DNA of 47,454 bases from NCBI RefSeq assembly GCF_003097355.1, contig NZ_PYUI01000029.1, positions 1-47,454 on the forward strand, read 5' to 3'. Each line of letters starts with the position of its first letter. Position 1 is the stretch's first letter. The DNA is from Arthrobacter sp. H-02-3. Lineage in GTDB: Bacteria > Actinomycetota > Actinomycetes > Actinomycetales > Micrococcaceae. A program made the translations under genes and the position numbers. Under the pieces are notes generated by a model. That model did not search any database and was not told where the DNA came from. It saw only the letters and a program-made list of their open reading frames with translations. Positions 26,162 to 35,040 of the stretch are shown piece after piece.

Positions 26162-27244
26162 TCAAACAACCCGGGCAGTGGCCGCTGAGGTCTTCGATTT
26201 GGTCGTGTAGCCGGTCTTGGTGCCGGTGACGGTGACCGTGATGGTCTTGCCCGCCTGGGCCGTCGTGAGCTTGTAGGTCGCGGCGGTCGCGCCGGTGATG
26301 GAGACACCGTTGGCCTTCCACTGATAGGTCAGGGCCACTGGCGCCGGACCCCACCTCCCCGGGACTGCGGTCAGCGTCGAGCCGACTTTCACCGTTCCCG
26401 TGATGGTCGGCACAGGTGCCGGTCCGAGCGTGCCCGGTGCAACCGCGACCGTGGCGGTGGAGGTCTTCGACTTGGTCGCGTACCCGGCCTTGGTTCCGGT
26501 GACGGTGACCGTGATGGTCTTGCCCAGCTGGGCCGCGCCGGGCTTGTACGTGGCGGCGGTCGCGCCGGTGATGGCGACGCCGTTGGCCTTCCACTGGTAG
26601 GTCAGCGCCACCGGCGCCGGTCCCCAGGTGCCCGGAACAGCCATCAGCGTCGAACCGACCTTCGCCGTGCCCGTGATCGTCGGAACCGGCGCGGAGAGGC
26701 ACGAAGCGGGGAGGGGGCCATTGGCAGGAATTGTGTCGGAAGACGGGTATGTATCCAGCGATGAGATAGTTCCCCTCACCTGAGTGCCCGGAGCGCGGCA
26801 GGAGTAGTCAATACTCCACGACAGTTGGTATTCCGCCACGTGGTAGGTCACTCCGGAAATCGTGTTCCCGGCGCCGTCCTTGCATGTCACATTATTGAAG
26901 GTGTAACCGTTTGTATTTGTTCGGTTCCACTGCGTTAAAGCTGGCGCTTTATATACATTTGAGCCGATTGTAATGGAGGAAGCAGCGATGTTCGGGTTGG
27001 AGTATTTGCCGCCCTGACCGACGCACCGCGGATCGCTGTAGGTGATGACTGCGTAGCTCGAAGTGCCCTCCGTGACTCTCACCGTGCCCGATCCGCCGGT
27101 CACGCCTGGTGCCACGTGCAGGTAGCCCGGGAAGTTGACGGAGGCGCTTGCGGCGCTAAGGCCAGTGACGAGGCTGGAGCCGAGAAGTGCCGCACCGAGT
27201 GCAGCAGAAACCCATTTCCTGATGTGCGCGGATTTGTACGACAA
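26162..27244 (-). CDS. exported Ig-like repeat protein, paralogue 3
   Basis: The 360-residue product shares start context (GGGGGACTC-TTG), signal peptide (SYKSAHIRKWVSAALGAALL) and two C-terminal Ig-like repeats with the gene at 24976. Its N-terminal domain has a different sequence (VNFPGYLHVAPGVTGG ... YSDPRCVGQGG ... SWSIDYSC), so the variable part sits at the N-terminus and the stalk is conserved. This suggests different binding heads on a common stalk. No wall anchor is visible. Confidence 0.83.
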   Translation of the reverse strand: MSYKSAHIRKWVSAALGAALLGSSLVTGLSAASASVNFPGYLHVAPGVTGGSGTVRVTEGTSSYAVITYSDPRCVGQGGKYSNPNIAASSITIGSNVYKAPALTQWNRTNTNGYTFNNVTCKDGAGNTISGVTYHVAEYQLSWSIDYSCRAPGTQVRGTISSLDTYPSSDTIPANGPLPASCLSAPVPTITGTAKVGSTLMAVPGTWGPAPVALTYQWKANGVAITGATAATYKPGAAQLGKTITVTVTGTKAGYATKSKTSTATVAVAPGTLGPAPVPTITGTVKVGSTLTAVPGRWGPAPVALTYQWKANGVSITGATAATYKLTTAQAGKTITVTVTGTKTGYTTKSKTSAATARVV

Positions 27245-27440
27245 GAGTCCCCCAAACAACTCGGTGCGATGTGCGTGACATGCGTGATAGTAGCCGGTAG
27301 ACCAATCTTTGGACATGGCAGCTCTTGGTTTATTGCCGGTGTTACGTCGTCAAAACGGCTGGAGCCACGCCATTAAGGAGGACCTTGCGCGGTGCATCGA
27401 CCGGGTGAGGATCGTCCCGCTTCCCTCCTAGACTGTCGCC

Positions 27441-27758
27441 ATGACCACGAACGCTCTGGGGCTCTCCGCCCTGAAGGCCGCCATCACCGAGCGCCTCAAC
27501 GCCCACGACCTGCTCGGCGTCATGGCCCACGGGGCACCCTAGGACGAGTACGACCCGGAAATGGAGGACTTCGCCGCGCTGATGGCCGCCGGCGAGCCCA
27601 TCACCCCGGCGGTCGCCGCGACCGTCTGGCACAAGTGGTTCGGGGACAGCCGCGGGGAGACCGCGGGAGAGGTTGAGCCGCCGACGTCGGCTATGACTGC
27701 CCTGGCGGCAGACCTGCAGGCCATGCAGGACCGTTCCAAGGACTGTAGCGTCAGCTGA
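27441..27758 (+). pseudogene. DUF1871-like gene with in-frame TAG
   Basis: From the ATG at 27441 the frame reads TTNALGLSALKAAITERLNA, DLLGVMAHGAP, then TAG at 27540-27542, and continues DEYDPEMEDFAALMAAGEPI, ATVWHKWFGD to a TGA at 27758. The pattern DLLGV...DEYDPE...WFG recalls DUF1871. A single CAG-to-TAG change would explain the stop. Its last bases overlap the end of the RES toxin gene on the other strand. A worse-decayed copy lies at 6866. Confidence 0.65.
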
Positions 27759-28311
27759 AGAGCCGCTTGATGACGCCTGCGGCCTCCAGCACATCCGGGT
27801 GCGTCAGGCTCAGCGGCACCGGGTCGTCGGCGACGCGGAGTCCCGCATACTCCCACAGCCCGAAGCTGGCCCACATGGGCTCGTAGTAGGACCACCAGGA
27901 AATGCCGTCGTGGCCGCCCCTGTCGTAAATGGCCCGGGCCCACTGCTGGGTAACGGGGCGTTGACGTGAGACCACGCTGCTCGGGCGCAGTCCGAGGTCC
28001 TGCAGCTCGTAAGGGTCGTCCAGATCCAGGACGGCGGGATCGCCCTCGTACCGGACGAGCGCCTTGACCGTCCCCGCGGGGGCACTGGGCGGCACCGCCA
28101 GGATGGGCGCGGTCCAGCGGGAGAACTGCCCGAAGGCTTCGGCGATGGCCCCCTGTGCAGTGTCGCCCACGTAGAGCACCCGGCAGTCGCCGTCCGGATC
28201 GTCCACGCGTCCGCTGCCCTGGTGCGGCCAGACAAAGAGCGGGTGCCCGTTCTCGGCAGGGCTCGTTGCGCGGGGATGCCAGTTGATGACCCGCCAGTAG
28301 TCCGTGCTCAG
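27751..28311 (-). CDS. RES-domain toxin
   Basis: The 186-residue product is a RES-family protein; such toxins degrade NAD+ by phosphorolysis or hydrolysis. Visible family traits are the Arg-rich YWRVINWHPR start, RVLYVGDTAQGAIAEAFG with the conserved Glu, and a late VSRQRPVTQQWARAIYD and DGISWWSYYEPMW. It follows the antitoxin gene. No ATG, GTG or TTG lies in a sensible place; a CTG at 28311 overlaps the antitoxin TGA (CTGA) and has AAGGGG upstream, so I propose that start. It must be co-expressed with the antitoxin. Confidence 0.85.
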   Translation of the reverse strand: MSTDYWRVINWHPRATSPAENGHPLFVWPHQGSGRVDDPDGDCRVLYVGDTAQGAIAEAFGQFSRWTAPILAVPPSAPAGTVKALVRYEGDPAVLDLDDPYELQDLGLRPSSVVSRQRPVTQQWARAIYDRGGHDGISWWSYYEPMWASFGLWEYAGLRVADDPVPLSLTHPDVLEAAGVIKRLFS

Positions 28312-28832
28312 GCGAACGCCCCTTGCTCGAAGGCCTTCATGGCTTCGATCACCGGTGCGGCGCCGTCGATCCGGTACACGTCGATGGGCCTGGCGCCAAG
28401 GTGCGGGTTCTGCCCTTCCAGCCACAACGTGGCCTGCTCTGGGGTGAAGGCGGCCAGCAGGTGTCCGACCAACCCGTCAAGGTCCATCAGTTCGGCGCGG
28501 TTTTCCCGCGTGGGCTCCTCGACCCCGGACGCCCAGCGGCCCGGCCGGTCCGCGCTGACGCCCAGGAGTGCCGCGACCGTGTTGTTCCCGAGCGTTTTGA
28601 CGAGCCTGAGCGCGACGGCGTCGGGGGCGTACCCGCTGGTGTCCTGGATGTTCAGGGACCGGGGCTGGCGCGAGGTCTTCTTGCGGCGGCCGGTTTTGCG
28701 TTTCGGCTCCACGTAGGCGAAACCCTTGGGCAGGAGGGCCTTACCGGCATGAACCTTGAGCTTCAGGCTGGTGCCAAGAACCTCGACGAGGATTTCACCC
28801 TCGGCGGTGCCGGAGCTGACCTTTTCATGCAC
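28308..28832 (-). CDS. Xre/MbcA/ParS-type antitoxin
   Basis: The 174-residue product has the shape of the antitoxin of Xre-RES pairs: a basic N-terminal part (KRKTGRRKKTSRQPR), a helical region with NNTVAALLGVSADRPGRWASG as HTH-like segment, and the toxin-binding C-terminal domain ending LWLEGQNPHLGARPIDVYRI. It would bind and cap the RES toxin and repress its own promoter. GTG (28832) or the adjoining TTG could be the start; neither has a strong ribosome-binding site. Confidence 0.82.
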   Translation of the reverse strand: MHEKVSSGTAEGEILVEVLGTSLKLKVHAGKALLPKGFAYVEPKRKTGRRKKTSRQPRSLNIQDTSGYAPDAVALRLVKTLGNNTVAALLGVSADRPGRWASGVEEPTRENRAELMDLDGLVGHLLAAFTPEQATLWLEGQNPHLGARPIDVYRIDGAAPVIEAMKAFEQGAFA

Positions 28833-28878
28833 CAAACACTATCCGTTGGGCGACGGTCCTGGAAGGGCCTGCCGGTTC

Positions 28879-29328
28879 TTAGGCGCCGGTGGGCTCAAGC
28901 GCGTTGAGTTTTACGGTCAGCCAGCCGAGCTGCTGGCCGATGCCGAGGCCCTTCATGGGGACGACGACCGGCCATCGGCTGTTGTGTACCGCGATGCGGT
29001 ACTGCTCCCCCGCCAGGGCGACGATCGTGACGTTCTCCAGGCCGGCCAGCTCGGCGTCGAGCTGGTCCTTGACCCGGGCGCCCCACTGATGGATCGGCGG
29101 CGTGGTCCGGTGGTTGGTGCCCAGGCGGATGTCGTACGGCTCGATCACAGTGTCCGGGTGAACCAGCCCGTGCTTGGCGGAAAGGACGTACCAGCGGTCA
29201 CAGGTGGCCTCGGCATAGGCGGAGGCCTTCTTGAACAGCTGGGAGACGTAGAGGTCACGGGCCGGCGCCGGGCGCTTCAGCTTCTGCGATGCGCAGCCGA
29301 CCAGGCCGATCGTGATTTCGTTGCTCAT
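28879..29328 (-). CDS. DUF6884 protein
   Basis: The 149-residue product begins ITIGLVGCASQKLKRPAPAR, followed by DLYVSQLFKKASAYAE and WYVLSAKHGLVHPDTVIEPY. These are the hallmarks of DUF6884, distantly like YaaA/TGT-associated proteins; function is unknown, but members are common in mobile and defence-linked regions. Its ATG overlaps the TGA of the preceding small gene (ATGA), so the two are translated together. Confidence 0.85.
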   Translation of the reverse strand: MSNEITIGLVGCASQKLKRPAPARDLYVSQLFKKASAYAEATCDRWYVLSAKHGLVHPDTVIEPYDIRLGTNHRTTPPIHQWGARVKDQLDAELAGLENVTIVALAGEQYRIAVHNSRWPVVVPMKGLGIGQQLGWLTVKLNALEPTGA

Positions 29329-29528
29329 TGCCGCTCCAGTTCACCGTCCGGAATGCTTCTATGCCGCAAGCCATGCGTAGAGGGACTGGCCAGGCCGGAG
29401 TTCTCGAGCGCGATGAGTGACCGGTGGGCGACGTCGGCATGCGCGGTGAGGAGTTCGTCGATGAGCCGGTCGGTGATGGTTGTCGCTGTCTTGGGCACCA
29501 TGTGTGCGGAACGGCGGGTTGCCGTCAT
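29325..29528 (-). CDS. small hypothetical protein coupled to DUF6884
   Basis: About 67 residues from the ATG at 29528 (a TTG four codons upstream is possible). The product has a helix ATTITDRLIDELLTAHADVA and a Ser/His-rich basic tail. No family is recognised. The 4-bp overlap with the DUF6884 start is the main reason to accept it as a gene. Confidence 0.55.
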   Translation of the reverse strand: MTATRRSAHMVPKTATTITDRLIDELLTAHADVAHRSLIALENSGLASPSTHGLRHRSIPDGELERQ

Positions 29529-29641
29529 CGCGCCGGACAAAGCGCCCGCTTCGCAGTTAGGCTCTGCTGTGGGGGAACAATCAACTGCCCGGCGGACGCC
29601 GCCGGAGCCATCCCCCGCGGCTCTTGAACAAGGTGGGGGAC

Positions 29642-30910
29642 TTGAAGAACAGAATACGATCCGGTGTGACCGGAGGGGCGAGCCTCGGGATGCTCAGGTC
29701 TCTGGCGGCCTCAGTCGCCGTACTGGCCGTGAGTGCCGGAATGCTGGCTCCGGCCGCTCGGGCCCTGGCCGTGGAGGACACCGGATCAGCCGCCTCAGCC
29801 GTGACACCCCCGCTGCAGGCGGCGGCACTGACCACCGGAGCGCCGGCTTCTGGCGGGCCTCCCCGGGCCGTGGGGTCCTGGCCGATACCGCAACTGATCA
29901 CCTATGCTCCCGCCGTGTACTCCTGGTCTCAGACGCCGGACATCTATCCGGGCAAGGTCTTCAACCTGTCCGGAAGCGGCTTTGCCGGTGCCACCATCTC
30001 CCTGCAGCGCCTCACCGGCGGTCTCTGGACGACCGTGAAAACCACGCCGGTGCTGACGACGGGCAGCGCCACGCTGACCTACACGTTTACGGCGGAAGGG
30101 ACCGGCAAGTTCCGGGCCATCCTGAACAAGGCGGGCAAGCGGCTGGCCACCTCGGACCAGCAGGCGGTCTCGTACGCTCGGCAGGACACCTACGTCCAGG
30201 CCGAGAACTCCTACGCGAGCAGCCCTTTCTCAACCGCGGAGGGCCGTGTGGCGGCCGGGACGCAGTGGTCCACCACCTACGACCTGTACAACGCTCTCAG
30301 TAACCGCCGCGGGTCCCTGCAGGAATATCGGGACGGGCTCTGGCGGACCATTCAAAGCGTTGACTTCACCCAGGCCTCCGGCTGGAAAGCCACGGTCAAG
30401 ACCCCGCTGGTGAACGCCACGACCAGCAAGCGCTACCGGCTCACCATTGCCGCCACTGCGCAGGAAAAGGCTTGGACCTCGGGGTCCACCGTCATCTCCC
30501 ACATGAACCCGGCAGACTACACCGGGTACAAGAAGGCCGCGTACGACTACATGAAGCCGTACTGCGACAAGCAGGTCATCACCCTCATCGGCGGCTACAC
30601 CAGCTTCGCGTGGTGGCCGTCCTACCGGATCGAAATGGCCCAGACCTACGGGACCGGGAAGTCGCTGCAGTACGTGGCCCTGCACGAATGCGCACACATC
30701 GCCTCCTTCAAGCTCTACAACGACGACGCAAAATTAACCGCACGCATGAACGCCATCTACGGCAGTTGGCCGGCGGGCAAGGAGCAGCTCGCCGACTGCG
30801 TGGCGTACGCGATGGGGGCCGACAAGAACTACGGCGGCACCTATACCCGGGACTGCAGCGGCTACCGGGGCACCGCCGCCAGGAAGATCCTGGCCGGACA
30901 GAAGCCCTGA
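29642..30910 (+). CDS. exported HExxH protein (putative zincin)
   Basis: The 422-residue product starts at TTG after GTGGGGGAC. A signal peptide ends near AAARA; a 200-residue region of beta-type repeats (SLQRLTGGLWTTVKTTPVL) follows. The C-terminal third contains HECAH (348-352), i.e. an HExxH zinc site, and 28 residues later KEQLADCVAYAMG, with E381 and D385 as possible further ligands. Paired Cys there may form disulfides. A secreted metalloprotease is a fair reading, but no named family was recognised. An alternative TTG lies at 29624. Confidence 0.7.
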   Translation: MKNRIRSGVTGGASLGMLRSLAASVAVLAVSAGMLAPAARALAVEDTGSAASAVTPPLQAAALTTGAPASGGPPRAVGSWPIPQLITYAPAVYSWSQTPDIYPGKVFNLSGSGFAGATISLQRLTGGLWTTVKTTPVLTTGSATLTYTFTAEGTGKFRAILNKAGKRLATSDQQAVSYARQDTYVQAENSYASSPFSTAEGRVAAGTQWSTTYDLYNALSNRRGSLQEYRDGLWRTIQSVDFTQASGWKATVKTPLVNATTSKRYRLTIAATAQEKAWTSGSTVISHMNPADYTGYKKAAYDYMKPYCDKQVITLIGGYTSFAWWPSYRIEMAQTYGTGKSLQYVALHECAHIASFKLYNDDAKLTARMNAIYGSWPAGKEQLADCVAYAMGADKNYGGTYTRDCSGYRGTAARKILAGQKP

Positions 30911-31082
30911 CAGCGGGGCCCCTTGCCCTTTCACCGGGCCAGGCCTTCCGAGTCCTGACCTGCGAAAACACTGCGCCCGATACCGCGGCCCGAGGATGTT
31001 TCGCCGATACGATGGCAGCGCAGAGCCCGGTCGAAACCGGCGTCCGCTGATCTAGCCCTATCCACACCATTGAAGGAGCACG

Positions 31083-31646
31083 ATGTCAGGTCTTCAACCT
31101 CCGCAGGGCCCCGGCCAGCAGTCATGGCCGAGCGAGCAGCCGCGGCACACCCGGGGCTGGGCGTCCAACCCGTACGCCGCACCTGCCTACCCGGGCTCGG
31201 CATCCGGGCCGGTGCCGCCCTGGGCACCGTTGTACGGCGCTTCCCTGCCGGAGGCCGTGGCGAGATTCTTCAAGAAATATGCCACGTTCTCCGGCCGGGC
31301 CAGCCGGAGCGAATACTGGTGGGTGGCACTAGTCTCCGGAGTCCTCTCACTCATCCTGAACATCTTCACGCTTGTCGGCGGATCCGCCGGCGCGACCCTG
31401 CGACCCGACGGCACCACCGTCCCTGGCCCCGGGTACATTATCGGACTCATCCTGTCCGTCATCATTTCCCTGGCCATCATCATCCCGTCCCTGGCAGTAT
31501 CCGTCCGGCGGCTCCACGATGCGAACATGAGCGGCTGGATGTACCTCCTGGTGCTGGTTCCTTTAGTCGGGCCCATCCTGATCCTCGTCTTCCTGGCCCA
31601 AGGCCCCAAGCCGGAGGGCCAGAGGTTCGACAGCCCGACCTGGTAG
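31083..31646 (+). CDS. DUF805 membrane protein
   Basis: The 187-residue product has a Pro/Gly/Tyr-rich cytoplasmic N-terminus of about 55 residues and then the DUF805 signature: KKYATFSGRASRSEYWW, three or four hydrophobic helices, and SVRRLHDANMSGWMYLL before the last helix, ending in a short polar tail. The family is widespread and its function is unknown. The ATG follows GAAGGAGCACG. Confidence 0.92.
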   Translation: MSGLQPPQGPGQQSWPSEQPRHTRGWASNPYAAPAYPGSASGPVPPWAPLYGASLPEAVARFFKKYATFSGRASRSEYWWVALVSGVLSLILNIFTLVGGSAGATLRPDGTTVPGPGYIIGLILSVIISLAIIIPSLAVSVRRLHDANMSGWMYLLVLVPLVGPILILVFLAQGPKPEGQRFDSPTW

Positions 31647-31802
31647 ACCCCAGCTCCACAGTGAAGGCGGCTACGCCATCAGGCAGGAAGAAGCTCCCAG
31701 TCGCCCGGCTCATGGACGAGGCGCCGGACAATCCCGTAGCCACCGGCGGCCTTTCAGGACGGGAAGCCCGTCCAACTCGGCCTGGGCCGCTTCGAGGGAG
31801 CC

Positions 31803-32330
31803 ATGCGTGACGACTTCGTTAAGGCGGGGCAGGAACTTCACCCCTTACTCCAGGTACGGCTCCCCGAACTCGGTGTACTTGCCCTCGAACTGCTTCTTCG
31901 TCAGCAGAAAGCCGGGGCCCGCTGTCGGGAGGCCGTTGACGAGGAGGCCCGGATCGAAGCCGATCCGGCCGCCCGGTTCGCCGTCTCACTGGACCGGCTC
32001 GCCTACGCCAAGGACAACCACGTGCTCGGCACCGACCTGGTCCGCACGTTCGTCCGTCGGAATCCGCCGGCCACGCTTGACGGCAAGCTCAAGGAGGATG
32101 CCGCACGGCTGCGCGGCGGCATCCGGGCTCTCACCGGCCGGGATCAGGTCCTGGGCGGCCGTTACGGTGAACTGACCGTGGCGGTCCGGGATGCCGGAGG
32201 CTCGGTGTTAGACTGGGTCACCGACTCCGAGGCCCGGGAGGTCGTGCTGCGGATCGGTGCGGCGGACAAGGACCTGGCGCGCCGGATCGCCGCACGGGCC
32301 GTCTGCCTTAGCGCAGGCCGGTGGCGGTAA
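31803..32330 (+). CDS. hypothetical helical protein
   Basis: The 175-residue product is predicted to be mainly helical and charged (LLRQQKAGARCREAVDEEAR, TFVRRNPPATLDGKLKEDAA). No motif or family was recognised and no signal peptide is seen. A meaningful-looking reading in the same frame continues upstream of the ATG (AFQDGKPVQLGLGRFEGAMR) back to a TAG, so the gene could be a 5'-truncated remnant. No good ribosome-binding site precedes the ATG at 31803. Confidence 0.45.
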   Translation: MRDDFVKAGQELHPLLQVRLPELGVLALELLLRQQKAGARCREAVDEEARIEADPAARFAVSLDRLAYAKDNHVLGTDLVRTFVRRNPPATLDGKLKEDAARLRGGIRALTGRDQVLGGRYGELTVAVRDAGGSVLDWVTDSEAREVVLRIGAADKDLARRIAARAVCLSAGRWR

Positions 32331-32402
32331 GGAGCGGCTAATCCGGCACGAAACACCTGCAGCAAGGGGCGGTCCGCTGGCGGCCCCCTTCCGCTTTCCG
32401 GA

Positions 32403-33029
32403 TCAGGGGTTCTCGCGTTCGCTGCGACGAGCCCAGACGAAGGCACCGGCTGCGACCAGCAGCAGGGCTACGGTGGCCCCGGCAATCACCAGCGCGGCCG
32501 GACCCGTATCCGAGGATGCTTGCGCCACCACGGCCGGAACATCGACGGAAGGGGAAGCCGATGGAACCTGTGCTGGCGCCGACGGGGCCTCAGCGGCTTC
32601 GGCCGGTCCCGGCGTTACCGCCGCGGCTGCCGGTGTACTGGGGGCTGTCGGCGCCGGAACCGTGGGTGCGGGTGTCTCCACCGGAGTCGGAGCCGGCACC
32701 TCCCCGGCAGGTTTGAGCACTCCCCCGCTGGGGTCAAGGACGATCCCGGCGGGGTCGGGCTCACCGTCGGCGCTGGCAGTGGCGCACGCGTCTGCGTCGT
32801 TGAAGTAGACATGCACGTAACCTGCCGGGCACACGAACGGGTCCGGCGTGGCGACGTCGGTCATGTCCGGCTCTTCGTAGGCCCTGTCGGTCGGGCTGAC
32901 CGTCGGATCTTCCGTGGAATGGTCGCCGGTGGCCGTCTCGGCGGTCGCGGCCGGGGCTCCGGTCAAGGCAAGCAGGGCCGCCGCGGTCAGCACTACAACC
33001 AGGGCCGAGATCTTACGTAGGGGATTCAT
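32403..33029 (-). CDS. exported Pro/Ala-rich membrane-anchored protein
   Basis: The 208-residue product has a signal peptide (SALVVVLTAAALLALTG), an acidic region with two Cys (FVCPAGYVHVYFNDADAC), a long Pro/Ala/Thr spacer and a C-terminal hydrophobic helix followed by WARRSEREN. The layout resembles sortase substrates, but before the helix stands SSDTG rather than a full LPxTG or LAxTG, so it may simply stay in the membrane. It would display a short Cys-paired domain across the wall. Confidence 0.72.
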   Translation of the reverse strand: MNPLRKISALVVVLTAAALLALTGAPAATAETATGDHSTEDPTVSPTDRAYEEPDMTDVATPDPFVCPAGYVHVYFNDADACATASADGEPDPAGIVLDPSGGVLKPAGEVPAPTPVETPAPTVPAPTAPSTPAAAAVTPGPAEAAEAPSAPAQVPSASPSVDVPAVVAQASSDTGPAALVIAGATVALLLVAAGAFVWARRSERENP

Positions 33030-33117
33030 ACTGTTCTTTCATGGCTGCGCGGCAGCCTGGAGGGACCGGCCAAAGTTCCCCGGCCACGTCATGCCGGGCG
33101 CCCGGGGAAGCCGTGGG

Positions 33118-34989
33118 TTAGCTGGCGATGCGCGCCGCGCTGGTCCGGGAGACGGTCGTGTAGCCGAGCCGGGAGCCGGTGACGCTGACGGTGAGCTTGG
33201 TGCCTTTGTCGGCGGTCCGGACCTTGTAGGTCGGCTCCGTGGCTCCGGAGATCGTGACGCCGTTGCGCAGCCAGCGGTACGTGAAGGCAACGCCCCAGGT
33301 CCAGGTGCCCCGCTTCACGGTCAGGACATTCCCGGCCATCACGGTGCCGGCTATCGTCGGCGTGGCCGCAACCAGTGCCGCAGCGGCCACCTTCGCCGGG
33401 GTGTTGACCGTCTGGGTTGTCAGGATCTTGCCTTCGATCGTGGAGGTGACTCTGGCGGAGATTTTCTTGCCGTAATCTGCCCCCACCAGGGTGTAGTCGC
33501 TGCCGGTCGCCCCGGCGATCGGGGCGCCGTCGCGCAGCCACTGGCGGGACTCTTTCACCACCCTCATGTCATAGCGGGTCCAGACGCCGGCGTTGACGGT
33601 TAGTGTCTCCCTCACGGTCGCTGTGCCGCTGATGGCCGGGGCTTTGGTCTGATCCGGGTCATGCATGCTCAAGGGCTTGGGTGCAGTGACCTTGATGCGG
33701 GTCGGGGCATAGCCTGGGGCCGAGACCGTCACGAAGACGGAGACGATCTGGTTAAGTTGGAACCTGCCCGGGGCGTAGCTCGGGCCGGCGTCCCACATCC
33801 TTCCGTCCGGCAGCATCCAGTCGTAGGTGAACGTCAGTCTCTCGGCCGGTTCGGACCAGGCGCCGGCCGTCACGGTCATCGGCGTGCCGGTCATGAAGGA
33901 CCCGGTCAGGACGGGCTTGGTGACGTTCCTCAGCGGCTTCAGCTCGACACCTGTGCCCGCGGCAGCCGGCACGGCGATCGCGTTGGAGTAGGAGGTGCCG
34001 TAAGACCAACGCCTCGTGCTGTGTGTCTCCACGACCAGTGTGTGCCCCTGGTCCTCGGCAGTGATGCTGCGGGTCATCCCGGTGGCTCCGGGAATGAGGA
34101 CACCGTCCCGCAGCCAGGTGTAGGTGTGCCCGATCGGTTCACCCGGCCCGGTGAAGCCCTGCCAGGGAATCTCGTCGACGGCGGTGAGGACGTCCCCGAG
34201 CCCGGTGTTGCCGGTGACCACTGTGCCCGGGGTGGGGTTGAATTCGGACACGCCTCTCGGGAGCGAGGTCCGCGTGGCCGGTGTGAACCCGGGAGCGTGG
34301 CCGGTGATCCTGACGCTGAGCAGCCCCGTCGAACCCCATCCCGTGGTGTCGAACATTTTCGCGGTGGCACCCGGGATGGGCTCACCGTCGCGAAGCCACT
34401 GATACTGGAAGTAGATGACCGGCGCTCCCGAAAACGACCCGGGCATGGCGATCACGAGGCGGCTGGGATCGTCGAGGCTGGTGCCTTCACCGACCAACTG
34501 GAACGAGACGCCCGATGCCTGAATGGAGGGAACGGCGGCGCCGGCATTCGTGACGGGGACGGTTTTGGTGGACTGTAGGGTCGTCTTGGCGTAGCCCGAG
34601 GCTGTCGCCGTGGTCTTGACCCGGATGCCCTTGCCGAGGTCCGCCTCGGTGAGCAGGTAGGTCGGGCCGGTGGCGCCGAGGACCGGCACGTCGTTGCGCA
34701 GCCACTGGTGCGTGAAGGTGGCGTCCGCGGGATCCCAGGTGCCGTCGACAACGGTCACGGTGCTGCCGACCTGAAGTGCTCCGCTGATGCCGGGCCGCGG
34801 GCCTGCGGCGGCGGTGTCGACCAGCAGGGCGTATCCCGCTCCGTTCTCGGCCGTACAGAATTTGACGGAGTCGACGACGGGACCGCAGGGGTCCGCCGTC
34901 AATGAGGCGTGAGCCGGCACGGCGAGGCCCGCAAGCGAGAGCGCGGCGAGTGCCCCGGCGATGCCGAGACGGATGGTCTTGTTTTTCAA
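33118..34989 (-). CDS. exported protein of Ig-like repeats, second family, copy A
   Basis: The 623-residue product starts at TTG in GGGGGAACAATTG. A signal peptide ends at AHA. The mature part consists of about six Ig-like repeats with the words THQWLRNDVPVLGATGPTY, YQWLRDGEPIPGATAK, and VTVSAPGYAPT, of the same general repeat class as the 22-27 kb proteins but diverged. Cys residues pair near the N-terminus (DPCGPVVDSVKFC). No anchor is seen. Two neighbouring paralogues (35180 and 37155) share architecture and leader. Confidence 0.83.
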   Translation of the reverse strand: MKNKTIRLGIAGALAALSLAGLAVPAHASLTADPCGPVVDSVKFCTAENGAGYALLVDTAAAGPRPGISGALQVGSTVTVVDGTWDPADATFTHQWLRNDVPVLGATGPTYLLTEADLGKGIRVKTTATASGYAKTTLQSTKTVPVTNAGAAVPSIQASGVSFQLVGEGTSLDDPSRLVIAMPGSFSGAPVIYFQYQWLRDGEPIPGATAKMFDTTGWGSTGLLSVRITGHAPGFTPATRTSLPRGVSEFNPTPGTVVTGNTGLGDVLTAVDEIPWQGFTGPGEPIGHTYTWLRDGVLIPGATGMTRSITAEDQGHTLVVETHSTRRWSYGTSYSNAIAVPAAAGTGVELKPLRNVTKPVLTGSFMTGTPMTVTAGAWSEPAERLTFTYDWMLPDGRMWDAGPSYAPGRFQLNQIVSVFVTVSAPGYAPTRIKVTAPKPLSMHDPDQTKAPAISGTATVRETLTVNAGVWTRYDMRVVKESRQWLRDGAPIAGATGSDYTLVGADYGKKISARVTSTIEGKILTTQTVNTPAKVAAAALVAATPTIAGTVMAGNVLTVKRGTWTWGVAFTYRWLRNGVTISGATEPTYKVRTADKGTKLTVSVTGSRLGYTTVSRTSAARIAS

Positions 34990-35040
34990 TTGTTCCCCCA
35001 AAGTCGTCGGGCCGGTCCCCCGGGCCCATGCTGATAGTAG
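34990..35040 (-). promoter_or_regulatory. conserved leader with hairpin, copy A
   Basis: Read on the minus strand: CTACTATCAGC (possible -10 TACTAT), then GGGCC, CGGGGGACC and GGCCC (5-bp stem with 9-nt loop), then GAcGACT and TTTGGGGGAACAA directly before the TTG start. The same order occurs at 37009-37060 and 38994-39048, with changes in the loop but not in the stem. Confidence 0.55.

Noticed and set aside
32403..33029. LPxTG-type sortase anchor at the end of the Pro/Ala-rich protein
   Set aside because: Hydrophobic helix and basic tail are present, but the motif before them is SSDTG and no sortase gene lies nearby; I kept it only as a membrane-anchored protein.
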